Below, piece after piece: positions 12,042 through 21,856 of a stretch of DNA of 64,000 nucleotides. The stretch is from Costus lasius (Eukaryota; Streptophyta; Magnoliopsida; Zingiberales; Costaceae), in the NCBI GenBank assembly GCA_027563935.2, contig CM050449.1, positions 85,467,178 to 85,531,177 of the forward strand, read 5' to 3'. The stretch's first letter is position 1; the number at the start of each line of letters is the position of its first letter. Under the pieces are notes generated by a model that saw nothing but the letters and a program-made list of their open reading frames with translations, had not been told where the DNA came from and did not search any database. The position numbers and the translations under genes are program-made.

Positions 12042-12428
12042 TAGGGATGTCAACGGGTCGGGTACCCGCCCTTTTTGGCCAAACCCGAACTCGACCCAAA
12101 CCTAAACCTGGTTAAACCCGAGTTGGGTATTTAAACGGGTACCCACGGTACCCGTTTAAATTAAAATATTTATTTTTAAATTATTTTAAAAAAATATAAC
12201 TATAAAATAATAATAATAATAATAAATATATTTATAAAAAAATTATGTTATTATATAAATATATATATATATAAATATAAAAATATATTTTTTTATTATA
12301 TATAATCGGGTATCGGGTACCCGCGAGTACCCTTGGGAGTAAACCCGAACCCGACTCGATTAGCTAATCGGGTACCTGAACCCACCATAAACGGGTCGGG
12401 TCAGGTCGGGTACCCATTGACACCCCTA
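12042..12428. mobile_element. hAT-type MITE in the Gyp1 LTR
   Basis: Ends are TAGGGATGTCAACGGGT on the left and the complement of TAGGGGTGTCAATGGGT on the right, a terminal inverted repeat of about 17 bp with two mismatches. It is flanked by a perfect 8-bp duplication CTCGAAAT (12034-12041 and 12429-12436), the size expected of hAT transposases. The middle is AT-rich and has no open frame. Repeated CGGGTACCC-like words lie near both ends. Confidence 0.9.
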
Positions 12429-12653
12429 CTCGAAATCGCTCCCAGAATGCTGCGTCGCCTCTTCCGTTCGCCCTAGCCGATTCGTTCGTTGATTGCTCGA
12501 TAATTTAGCAACAATAGAGAGGGCTTTTATATTCTTTGGATTCGCCTCCCTCTTAGCTTTCCTAAACATATTTTCTTGCCTTTTTTGTATTTTTCTAGGG
12601 CTCGGAATCGAAGAAAAACCGAGTGGAGATCGGTCTATGAAGTCGCGATTACT

Positions 12654-12885
12654 GGTGAACCCCACTGGCTTCACTCAGCTGTGAAGTCTACTGTGAAGTT
12701 CTTTCGGGTAAGAATCACCGATGAACCCCGTAGGGTTCACCCACCAGTGAAGTTTTTTATACATTTCTACGCAAGCTCCTCCGAGAGAATCACTAGTGAA
12801 CACCGAAAGCACTGACAAACTGTGATGTGTTCTGTGAATTTTTGGATATCCAGTGAAAGCACCGATGAACCCCACTGGGTTCACC
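12654..12885 (-). repeat. Four-unit palindromic word array in the Gyp1 LTR
   Basis: Degenerate copies of a word with arms GGTGAACCCC and GGGGTTCACC start at 12654, 12720, 12795 and 12864, giving spacings of 66, 75 and 69 bp. The same word and spacing occur in Gyp3. Confidence 0.8.
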
Positions 12886-13150
12886 TGGCCGTATTTTCTA
12901 AAGAAGTTTGGATTGGACCCAAATTGGATGTGCGGCTTCATTTTCTCGTATGGAATCACCCCATGATTTTAGAATTTTCAAAAGACTGCAAAATTGGGTG
13001 ATTTTACCTGAAATTTCACAAAAATATGAAAAAGTGAACATTCTGAAGCAAACAAGTAAATAAGCCTAAAAAATTACATAAAAACACTAGAATATGCTTT
13101 GTTTTGAGATAAAATAATATCAGAAAATACTACCAACATATAAGGCATCA

Positions 13151-13835
13151 ATTTTTTGTACACACAGGCGTCATCTTCGCTTTTGATAAAGCCGTAATCT
13201 CTTATTGCCTCATCAAACAAAAAATTCTAATTTCAAGATGCTTGCTTTAATCCATAAATAGATCTTTTTAGTTTGCAGACCTTATTGGCCTCTGCAAGAT
13301 GGATGAAGCCATCATGCTGTGTCATATACACATCCTCTGCCAGCTTCCCGTTAAGGAATGCTATCTTAACATCCATCTGCTATATCTCATAATCATGATA
13401 TGCAACTATAGCAAGCAAGATTTGAATGGATTTAATCATGGCAGCTAGCGAGAAGGTTTCATTATAGTCCATCCCGTGGACCTGTCTGAATCCTTTAGCC
13501 ACAAGTCTACCCTTATAGGTGACTATGTTGCCATCCATGTCAGTCTTCCTTTTGAAGACCCATTTACACCCTATGGGTTTTACCCCATCACTTAGCTCAA
13601 CTAAATCCTAAACTTGATTAGCCGACATGGAATCTATTTCAGATCTCATGGCCTCTAGCCATCTCTCGGAGTCTGGTCCAGCAACCACCTCATCATAGGT
13701 CTTGGGTTCATCCTTAATGATGAAAATCCTATCGTGTTGGGTCGGCAATGACCCATACCTCTCAGGTGCAAGATGAACCCTCCCAGACCTATGCGGGACC
13801 TGTGTCTGAGCCTCCGGTACAACAACCGGTGTAGG
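13151..13835 (-). pseudogene. Cop2 pol: reverse transcriptase N-terminal part
   Basis: The minus strand aligns with the Cop3 reverse transcriptase from the RSGRIRRAPERYGS linker through VDYDETFS-like, QMDVK, FLNGKL and GLKQAS to the DDACVY region. There it is cut by Gyp1 before the YVDD active site. No open frame longer than 60 codons remains. The upstream linker TYDEVVAGPDSERWLEA can still be traced around 13650-13710. Confidence 0.82.
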
Positions 13836-13839
13836 TGGC

Positions 13840-14482
13840 TCAGGTTCTATCTCTGTCTTGTGGTTGCACTTGAATTTTGTCTAAGTCAAACTCTCTCCCA
13901 CTGACTTCTTTAATGAGAAATTTCTTCTCTAGAAAGACAGCACCCCAAGCAATAAAAACTTTATTCTCTGTGGGAACATAGAAGTAGTATCCTTTAGTTT
14001 CCAGGATACCCCACAAATACACATTTATTAGATCTAGGTTCTAACTTGCTAGAATCCCGACGTTAGACATAAGCCTCACATCCCCAGACTCTAATAAAAG
14101 ATAGGTTTGGGCATCTCCCACTCCATATCTCGTATGGAATCTTGGAGACACTCTTAGATGAAATATTATTCAGTATAAGAGAAGCTGTCTCAAGTGCATA
14201 ACCCCAGAACGAGGGTGGTAGAGTTGCATGACTCATCATGGATCGAACCATGTCCAATAAGGTTCGATTCCTCCTCTCAGAGACACCATTCCATTGAGGT
14301 GTTCTAAGAGGAGTGAGTTGGGACAAGATCCCACACTCCCTCAAATAGTCAAAGAACTCACTACTTAAGTACTCTCCACAATTATCTGATTGAAGAGTCT
14401 TAATACATCTACCAAGCTGGTTCTCTACTTTATGTCTGAACTCCATAAATTTCTCAAAGAATTCAGACTTATGTCTCATCAA
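13840..14482 (-). pseudogene. Cop2 pol: integrase, middle and C-terminal part
   Basis: Frame 14482-14063 encodes MRHKSEFFEKFMEF, LQSDNCGEYLS with the second catalytic Asp, and SERRNRTLLDMVRSM with the catalytic Glu, ending ...VWGCEAYV. The highly conserved SDRGGEY box has become SDNCGEY. After a break, 14022-13840 continues with ETKGYYFYVPTENKVFIAWG and AVFLEKKFLIKEVSG, the domain between integrase and reverse transcriptase. At least one frameshift near 14050 separates them. Confidence 0.86.
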
Positions 14483-15354
14483 ATAGACATATCATATCTA
14501 CTATAGTCATCAGTAAATGTGATGAAGTAGTTGTACCCTCCTTTGGCTTGTTTACTGAATGGCTCACACACATCGCTATATATGAGATCCAATAAACCTC
14601 CTACCCTCTCACCTATCTTGGTGAAGGGCGCCTTTGCCATCTTCCCTAATAAACAAGGCTCATAAGTTTCAAACTCCTCCAAGGAGGTTGAATCTAACAT
14701 TTCATTTGCATAGAGTTGTTGAATGCGATTTTTGTTTATATGGGCTAATCGACAATGCCAAAGGTATGCACTAACTGAACCACTCAGTTTGATCCTTTTA
14801 TGATTTATGTTACATATAGAGTTATCCATGTCCAAGACATATAATCCATTGCATAAAGTACCCTTCCCATAAAACACATTTGCAAATGAAAAAGAATAAG
14901 AGTTCTCTTTTATTTCAAATTTAAAACCTTTCCTTGCTAAACAAGGAATGGATACAATATTTTTGGTAAGAGAAGATACATAATAGCAATTATCTAACTC
15001 TAACTGAAGTCCAAAAAGCAAGGAGAGCGTCAAAATTCCTACAGTAATAGCAGCAACCTGTGCCCCGTTTCCAACTCGTAGGTCAGTCTCTCCAGGCCGC
15101 ACCGATATACTTTTCTTGAGCCCTTGCATATTTGTACAAATATGAGCTCCACATGCAATATCCAATACCCATGACATAGAAGTAGAAAGGTTAATTTTGA
15201 TAACATAAATACCTGAGACAGAAGATGAAGCCCTACTTCTCTTCACCTCGTTCTGAAGTTGTACTAAGTCCTCTTTAAAGTGGATTGGTTTTCCATAATC
15301 ATAACATCTATCTTTCCTTATCCTTTCCAACTTTATTTTCAATGCTTTAGTCAA
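14479..15354 (-). pseudogene. Cop2 gag end, protease and start of integrase
   Basis: A 291-residue minus frame. A decayed zinc knuckle (CYDYGKPIHFKEDL, with two of its Cys lost) comes first. The protease box WVLDIACGAHICT follows, with the catalytic Asp present but the usual Thr changed to Ile. Next are the GAG-pre-integrase block (LWHCRLAHINKNRIQQLYA, EPCLLGKMAKAPF) and the integrase start (DLIYSDVCEPFSK, FITFTDDYSRY) with its first catalytic Asp. A frameshift at about 14480 breaks it from the next block. Confidence 0.87.
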
Positions 15355-15736
15355 ACCCTGTGGCTTACTATCACATTGATGGACTGCCTTAGAGGTATGA
15401 TTACTAACTGTTTCATCAAAAAGCTGCTTTAGATCACTAATAATCTCAGAAGCACTTTACTCCTCATATCACCTTCGCAATTCTGGTGACATGTTGGTTA
15501 GCATCAGATTAATAACCTTAGATGCATCCTTTTGATGCTTATGAAAAGCATCAATCTCGGCCATTGAGGCTGAGCATGGAAGGGATTCAGGAATAGGCTA
15601 CTCAAGGACATACAGCTTCTTCTCATGCTTGAGGACAATCCTCAAGTTGAGATACCAGTCCAATAAGTTGGTTTTCAACCAACTTGTTCCTTTCCAGGAC
15701 AGATCGTAGTGATCATCTACTATTGTTCGTTGCCAT
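15355..15736 (-). pseudogene. Cop2 gag N-terminus
   Basis: The Met codon at 15736-15734 begins MATNNS, followed by a TGA where Cop3 has the Trp of SSWSLRS. The downstream text (LERNKLV, DWYLNLRIVLK, KKLYVLE) is still readable across frames, and a gag core of the SEIISDLKQLF type runs to about 15420. It is decayed and not expressible as a protein. Confidence 0.78.
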
Positions 15737-17311
15737 TTTATCTACAACAACCAAGAAAAGAAAATTAGTACTACTTTGAATCATTTAATCTAGACTTGTA
15801 TTAAATGATCCCCACTATTTTAATTGAATTGATGACTTACAAAGTCAATCAAAAAATTCAAGATTACCTAGTGAGATGGGATCTATATTTCATATGAGGT
15901 TTTGCATCCCACGAAGGTGGGATGAGATACACAAAGTACTCATGCTTCTTAAGGTGGGCAAGTCGACCGATTGCACTTGGCAATTCCTCTTATTGAGATC
16001 GTCTAGGCATTTCATGTCTAGCGAGGGCTGGATACAGCATGAAACCCTAACCTCTCAACGTTGCCTCTAGAGTTCAATCATGTGGCCACCACATATGAAA
16101 AGCTAGTCAAGTCTATCCTAACTGTTATGCCCAGGGCTAACGAGTTTCCTTGCGAAGGCACGTCTAGGTTAAAACTGAACTGGAGAAACCATTGTCACCT
16201 CGCACCTTCTAGAGATAAGTGGGTGTATCCCACGAGGGTGTGAAATAGTGCACAACACCACTGATCGATAGCTTGATGAGGGCTACGAGTTAGAAAGCTA
16301 TTTCATACTTTATATTTTATTTGAGGGTTTTTGAGGTCTCATCCTCTTATTTTTTATCTTTTGTCTAACATTACAGGCATGCAATCTTATAATGATAACA
16401 AAATAATAAAACACATCTAGGCATGCTTTAGCAGATAAGAAAAACAGTAAACAAGTGATGTGGTCATAGCCTAATCAACACATTGAACCAACACATGCCA
16501 AAAGTGTTAAATGCTTGACCTAGGTGACAAGCCCCAACAAGACCTAACCTAGCTGCCACTAAGATCCTTGTCTATGCGCGACTCCAAGGTTCTCCAAGTC
16601 AAGGTATAGCTCTCAAACCCTAGAAGCACCTCTAGGGAAACCCTAGAAGCTCCCCATGAAGGATTCGGCCAATGCCTTTCTCTTTGCGCCACCATCCAAG
16701 ATGCGCCACCAAGAGTTGCACCAATGCCAATACATTATGAAGGATGTGCCCCTTAATCTTGAATTTACAAAACAAAAGAAAAAGCGGCACACAGGCCTCA
16801 CACAAATACATCACATGCATACAAGGGGCTTGACTATGACCACAACACAATGCACAATCAAGATATCTACCTCATGCTTTTCTATATGCTCATGAAAAAC
16901 ACAAAATCTGATTTTTAGTTTTTCATCAAAACATGTCTCTCTTTCTCAACCTCTTATCGCAAATTCTTAGTTCTTTGTTTCTCTTAGGAGTCTACAAGTG
17001 GCATACCTATTGCCTTTCTTGCAATCCTTAACTTGCTAAGAGTAGGGCAATCACTCAGTCCATGCTCCGCATAATCTCAACAAGTCTCACATAGTGGGTC
17101 TATCCCACCATGAGAGGAGAAATTATTTTTTTCACATATGGATTATCCTAATCTTGTGAAGAAAGGAGAACGAATAGAAGTTAGGAACAAGAAACCTACA
17201 ATTTTTCCTACTTTGAAAAACCGTGGGCCACATGCAATTTTAAGAAAAATACAGATGATATGTAAGCATACAATCAAAGCAAAAAAAACATCATTTGAGT
17301 CTCCCAAGTCC
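15737..17311 (-). other. Cop2 untranslated leader
   Basis: About 1.6 kb with no recognisable protein. It aligns with the Cop3 leader (44860-46551) in reverse orientation. It contains a hairpin with 8-bp arms CATCCCAC/GTGGGATG at 15905-15924 that Cop3 also has (46358-46377). Confidence 0.72.
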
Positions 17312-17322
17312 CTCTGATACCA
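17312..17322 (-). other. Cop2 primer binding site
   Basis: Minus strand TGGTATCAGAG, complementary to initiator tRNA-Met, one base from the LTR edge at 17324. Confidence 0.87.
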
Positions 17323-17323
17323 C

Positions 17324-19340
17324 TGTTGGGAAAACCCGAAGATTTTAAAATTTTTACGTAGATATATAGCGGAAGCAAATCCCCGAAACAGGCCAGTCCC
17401 AAAAACTCAGAAGATCGATTCATGCGAGGGAATAAACACGGTGAGTAAGGGATAGTACCTCAAAGCAATAGATGGAGAAGTGATGTATGCGCCCTCTGTA
17501 GTCTCGCACACAGCCGATGCTTGAGTTCTCTTCTTCCACGCATAGTGCTAGCCTCGGGAAAAAAATCCATGCCAAGGGAGTCCTCCTTCACCACTTGTGC
17601 CACCCATAAGGAAGGATGCGCCAAGGAGAGGGAAGGAAGAAGGAGTAGCTGCCTGTCTTCCTCACTTGCGCCTAGGAGGATGGAAGGAGAAGACTTGTGG
17701 CCTTGATGAAAGAAGATGCTCTAGCTCTCACCCCTCTTGATGTCCATGCCAAGAAGAAGATGTGATGTACAAGAGGGGGTCGGCTAGGGTCCATTATATA
17801 GGAGGTATAGGTGGTTTGGGGTAATACGAAGGTGTGGGCGATTAGGGCATTATACAAGGGAATTATTCAATCAATTATCTTGATCAAATCCTTAATCCCA
17901 TATGCACCTAATCCATACCTAATGAGGCAAATATTCCATGCATGCACCAAGACATAGTCAAAGCATCATAATATATTTCCTAATGAGGCATGAGCACAAA
18001 TCTTAATCCAATTAGGAGTCTAATTATGCCAATAATCAGCCCACATGCACCCATGACATTCCAATTAATGTCGCATGTGATTAAATTAAATCTAATGTGA
18101 ATTAATCACTTGGAAGATACCAAACAAGGCCATAAGCGCCACTCTTAATCCAATTAGGAGTCCACATACGCCTATGCTAATGATTCTTCCCCATTATACC
18201 CTTTAGCTCACTTATCTCTTCATGACAACTTATTATAAGACCCCATTGGATAATGGACTAGCCCAAACTTCATTATGCATGTTGATCAAGTCATTAAATC
18301 CAATCCAATGTAACCCAAGGTCAAATGTGGCTAATCATAGTCAATTTTGGGTCAACCTGCCAAAAATGAAGTTTAGCTCTAATAAGCTTCTTCTATCTCA
18401 TCAGACCCATTGGCGCTGATGAAATCTCCTAAATAGATCTAAGTTATGAAATAACTCGATCCAAAAGCTACACGATCAATATAAGAACTCAAGTATCAAG
18501 GTGTGCGATCCTATAGGTTCCTTTGACGTTGGCAGTGATGAACTAAGAACATCACAGGTAGTGAGTGACACCTAGTAGTGCATCGTTGCTACCCAAATCT
18601 TTGGAATGGATATTAACATCGACATCCCCATCATCGCAATAAGGTACCAATGCATTACAGTCCCTTTGCCAAACTGATATCCGATTGGACAAAGTGTGTC
18701 ATCACTTGTTTATACCCAATCTCATGGCCATGACTAAATCAGACTTTCACCTGGGTATGACCATACACTTTCAGTCATGCATCCCATAGGGGGGCCCATG
18801 GACATCAAGCTTCCCTTAAGAAGGGGCAAATCCTATATCTGTCCATTAATCTTCTCATATGGGTCGTGACATACTCAATGACAATCCTTATAACCTCCCA
18901 ACTACGGTGAGGTGTTAGGTTGTATCAAAGTATGTCTCTAACCATATAGAAAGGTCAATGACCTCAAGTCAAAGGATCAATGCATCTCTTATCACTTGTG
19001 AGGTTAACTCATGACACCAAGTTATAGCCTCACAGCAAGTCCATCCAATATATCTATAACTGATATACCCATATGTCTGCGTTAGCACTATGCTTAACTA
19101 GCCCATATACCAGTCTCACATGTACTAGAGCTGTCCCTTATCCACTCAGGTACTTGACTAGGGATAGAGTTTGAGCACAGATACAATCTATCTCTAGGGA
19201 CATTATCATGCAAGTATACAAAGAACGCAGATGTAAATAAAGCATAATAATGACAATGCCAAAATGATATATATAAGATATCAATGTCAAGTAGTACAAA
19301 AGATAGACCAACAACGGGTCTAAGGGCATATACACTAAAA
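17324..19340 (-). repeat. Cop2 5' LTR (about 2.0 kb)
   Basis: It starts TGTTGGGAAAACCC on the plus strand and can be followed in reverse complement along the whole Cop3 LTR, for example around 18590-18700 and 18900-19200. The distal end reads GGGCATATACACTAAAA instead of the family end CACCAACA, so the last bases are mutated or truncated. Confidence 0.85.
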
Positions 19341-19495
19341 TAAACATGGGGTTGAATGAAGAATGCGAGCACAAGCACGACGACAAAAAAAAACATCAAA
19401 AAGACACCGAAAAATCTGAACATCGACAGAAAACCAAACATCACCGGAAAAAACAAAGCATTTGAGAGAGGGATTACTTCGGCAGGACTCGTACT
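19341..19495. other. Unassigned spacer before the solo LTR
   Basis: 155 bp, A-rich (CGACAAAAAAAAAC and GGAAAAAACAAAGC runs), with no match to the neighbouring elements that I can see. It is contiguous with 19868 onward once the solo LTR is removed. Confidence 0.5.
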
Positions 19496-19867
19496 TGTTG
19501 GGAAACTCCGGGGATATTTTATAATTTTTCACAGAGGTTACATTACATGCATAGCGAAATAATATCCCCGAAATAGGCCGGTCCCAAAAACCCAGCGAAG
19601 ATCGTCTTGCGAGGGGGTCAACACAATGAGATAGAAAATATCTTAGGAGCAAGATGAGGCCGATGTCGAGGTAGGCGCCCAAGTGTTCGCCCTCTGCAGT
19701 CTCATACACATAGATGTCTCAAGCTCTCTTCTTCCCGAGGCTAGCACCGGGCATGGAAGAAGAGAGCTCGAGGCATCCGTGTGTGTGAGACTGCAGAGGG
19801 CAAACACTTTATGTCAAGTAGTACAAAAGATGGACCTATACTAGGTCTTAGGGCATACACACCAACA
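19496..19867 (-). mobile_element. Short solo LTR of the Cop2/Cop3 family with internal rearrangement
   Basis: It begins TGTTGGGAAACTCC and ends CATACACACCAACA, the two ends of the Cop2/Cop3 LTR in minus orientation. It is flanked by GTACT (19491-19495) and GTACC (19868-19872), a 5-bp target duplication with one mismatch. At 372 bp it lacks most of the 2-kb LTR and carries an inverted duplication of the segment around the GAGGCTAGCACCGG word. Confidence 0.8.
19681..19809. repeat. Large inverted repeat (hairpin) inside the solo LTR
   Basis: Arms 19681-19735 and 19755-19809 are complementary at 49 of 55 positions around a 19-bp spacer. All six mismatches are transitions. In Cop2 and Cop3 the corresponding LTR region is present in one orientation only. 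Confidence 0.88.
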
Positions 19868-20690
19868 GTACCCACCGGCTCCTTCTCTACACAAGTGATT
19901 GAAGAAAGGGAGAAGGGAGACCTCTCGATGCTCTGAACCGCCCACCACACACCACCAAAGTTCATTGGACTTCGCCAGAGGTCACTGGAGATCATCACCG
20001 AAGAGGGCACAAGACCCAGCGAGAGTAAGCCAACCTAGAGTTTTTCCCTCTATGAGCGACCTTTTGCCTTCATCCTTGCCAGCTCAATTACAGGTGGCCG
20101 AACCCATGTTTTCCACCTGGCTCTATGTCGACAAAGGGGAGCATGCGGTGCCAACCTGGCATCCACGTCGCTTGTTGAAGCCGTGTCGCCAGCTGCATGC
20201 GTGTGCGTCCCAGAGAGCTCAGGTGCCCAAGCATCACCGCCCATCACCACTAGCCAGCTTGTGCCATGTGGCCGCCATCTTGCTAGCCGAGGACTTCGTC
20301 CGCTGAGCTTGCGTCACGCGACCATCGCTCCGTTGGCCGAGATCACCTTGTCGGCCTCATCTACCTCGTGCGAACTGCATGCCCATGCGTGCCTCAGATA
20401 AAGCACCGCAGGCACAAACACATGCCACATGGTGTCGTCTATTGCTCTTGGCCTACTGGCATTGTTGTCATTTGAAGCATCCATGCATGCGGCAATGCTT
20501 CGCTACTTGAGACCTCATTGCCCGCTAAGCTAGCGCCATGTGGTGTCGTCTGCTTCAACACGTGTTGCCGCCGGTCGCACACGCCAACGCCACCGCCTCC
20601 GCCTCTTCAATGCCCATTCTAGCGTCTGCATCGCTATTGAGCCGTAACTCATTTTAGGCTAAGTTTGACTAGGTTAATGACCCAAGTTGA
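19868..20690. other. GC-richer spacer upstream of the gene, no recognised gene
   Basis: Contains a 135-codon open frame (19899-20306, plus) with no domain, signal or repeat that I recognise. Codons such as GCATGC and CACGTG recur and the text CATGTGGTGTCGTCT-like appears twice (20428 and 20537), suggesting an old repeat. I see no support for a real gene. Confidence 0.5.
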
Positions 20691-21143
20691 CTGTTTAAAA
20701 TCGGGCCTAATACTAACACAAATTCTTTACAAATAGTACAATCGTCGAGTTTCCTTTAATTGTGTATGATTGTAATTTTTTATATTGCCCTATTATTTAC
20801 AAAATTGTCAATAAAAATTATATTACAAAAATATGCCTTATCAAATGTAGTTTACCTTTAAACATTTACAATAAAAAATTATAACACATAAAAAAATAGA
20901 TAAATGCGCTTAGCACTTTTATATAAAAAAATAAATTATTTGTTTTACATTTTTTTTGCTAGATAAATATATTTTAAATGTTTCAATCCATATTCTTTAT
21001 AGTAATTATTTTCCGCATTTTAAAAATTTTAAAAATAGTTTATGGTAGCAGTATATAATATTTTTTTTAATAATTTTTAAATTTTTTTAATCATATATTG
21101 ATATTAATTGTAAAATTTAAATTGGTTTGCGGTGGCTTACTGT

Positions 21144-21176
21144 AAACCCTAGCCGCCGGTGACAAGCGCAGGGTTT
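21144..21176 (+). promoter_or_regulatory. Telo-box pair at the 5' end of the NSN1-like gene
   Basis: AAACCCTAG occurs at 21144-21152 and AGGGTTT (inverted AAACCCT) at 21170-21176. Telo-boxes of this type are common near the transcription start of plant genes for ribosomal proteins and ribosome assembly, which fits the nucleolar GTPase downstream. The flanking 20690-21130 is strongly AT-rich. A GGGCCTAA word at 20704-20711 resembles a site II element but lacks its leading T. Confidence 0.6.
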
Positions 21177-21837
21177 CCTTTTCCTACTTCTTCAAACTCG
21201 CAGCATATTCTTTTGCCTTCGCAGCTTCATTCTATTCGCAACGCAGCAAATTTCTTCTCTGTAATATTCGCCGCCCCCCTACTCAGGTATAGAGCATTCC
21301 GATCCTCTCCGCCGCTCGCTGTTTAAGGTAGATTTAGTTTCTTCTTTCAATTTCTTCCTAGTCCTTATATCGCTACAACGTGATACTACCCCTACCATTA
21401 AATTTCTTCGTATTTCTTCTTTTGCATTCATGAAATCTTCCCCGATATTTGTTGTTTCTCTTATTTATCTCTGGCGGAAAAGTACTCGGTTTATCTTGAT
21501 AAGAAGGGGAATTCATGATTGTGCTGCGCTACTATCTGTCCTTATTTAGAACAGTGTAAGTTTGGAAGATCCATGAATTCGTGGGCACCAATGCTTAAGT
21601 TTGGTTCAATTTTTTCTTCCTGTTATTGATTGCACTCTGTATTTGTACCTTTTGCATTCGTATACTCATTCCTTCTCTGGTTATATCAGCTGGCAAACGC
21701 AGAAAGCAAACTTGCATATTTATTAACTTGTAATAAGGATTATAAATTACTCTATTTTTTGTTACCTTACAGTTTCGACGAAACAAGCTAAAAAAAGCTG
21801 TTGTTGTAATTTCATTTTATCTTACAGGTTCGAAAGC
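21177..21837 (+). other. Probable 5' UTR of the NSN1-like gene with an intron
   Basis: CT-rich leader up to about 21326, then a plausible donor (TTTAAG|GTAGAT at about 21327). The acceptor CTTACAG ends at 21827, ten bases before the start codon. An alternative donor is CTCAG|GTATAG near 21286. The region between has no coding content. Introns in the 5' UTR are frequent in plant housekeeping genes, but the exact splice is inference. Confidence 0.45.
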
Positions 21838-21856
21838 ATGGTGAAGAAGAGCAAAA
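21838..21856 (+). CDS. NSN1: NSN1-like exon 1
   Basis: A 19-base coding start (MVKKSK, phase 1) ending at the donor AAAA|GTAAGT. It is too short to find as an open frame alone; it is supported by the family N-terminus and by the exact phase match with exon 2. Confidence 0.9.

Larger units (their letters stand above)
8206..13150 (-). mobile_element. Gyp1: Athila-like Ty3/Gypsy retrotransposon, 5' part
   Basis: On the minus strand: 5' LTR (11250-13150), tRNA-Asp-type primer site, gag, protease, then the first part of reverse transcriptase, where Cop1 has inserted. The rest lies left of the window. It interrupts the reverse transcriptase of Cop2 at 13150/13151; the bases ATTTT (13151-13155) are the candidate target duplication but the partner is not visible. 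Protein blocks are broken by stops and shifts. Gag wording and primer type match Athila-like elements. Confidence 0.88.
11250..13150 (-). repeat. Gyp1 5' LTR (1901 bp including a 387-bp hAT insertion)
   Basis: On the minus strand it starts TGATGCCTTATATG and ends GATGTGTCA. The start and end match the Gyp3 LTR (TGATGCCTTGCATT...GTGCGTATCA) in the opposite orientation. Without the MITE it would be about 1.5 kb. It contains a four-unit palindromic word array (12654-12885). Confidence 0.87.
13151..19340 (-). mobile_element. Cop2: Ty1/Copia retrotransposon, 5' part
   Basis: On the minus strand: 5' LTR, primer site, 1.6-kb leader, broken gag, protease, integrase and the first part of reverse transcriptase, where Gyp1 has inserted. 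Sequence and LTR family match Cop3 closely but in opposite orientation. The outermost LTR end is degraded (CACTAAAA where the family has CACCAACA), so the right boundary is uncertain by some bases. Many stops and frameshifts make it the most decayed Copia copy here. Confidence 0.88.

Noticed and set aside
12160..12310. AT-rich stretch as a possible replication or matrix attachment site
   Set aside because: It is the interior of a hAT MITE, for which AT-richness is usual; nothing else supports a special role.
19899..20306. A 135-codon frame upstream of the NSN1-like gene
   Set aside because: No recognisable domain and surrounding text has short repeats like old transposon DNA.
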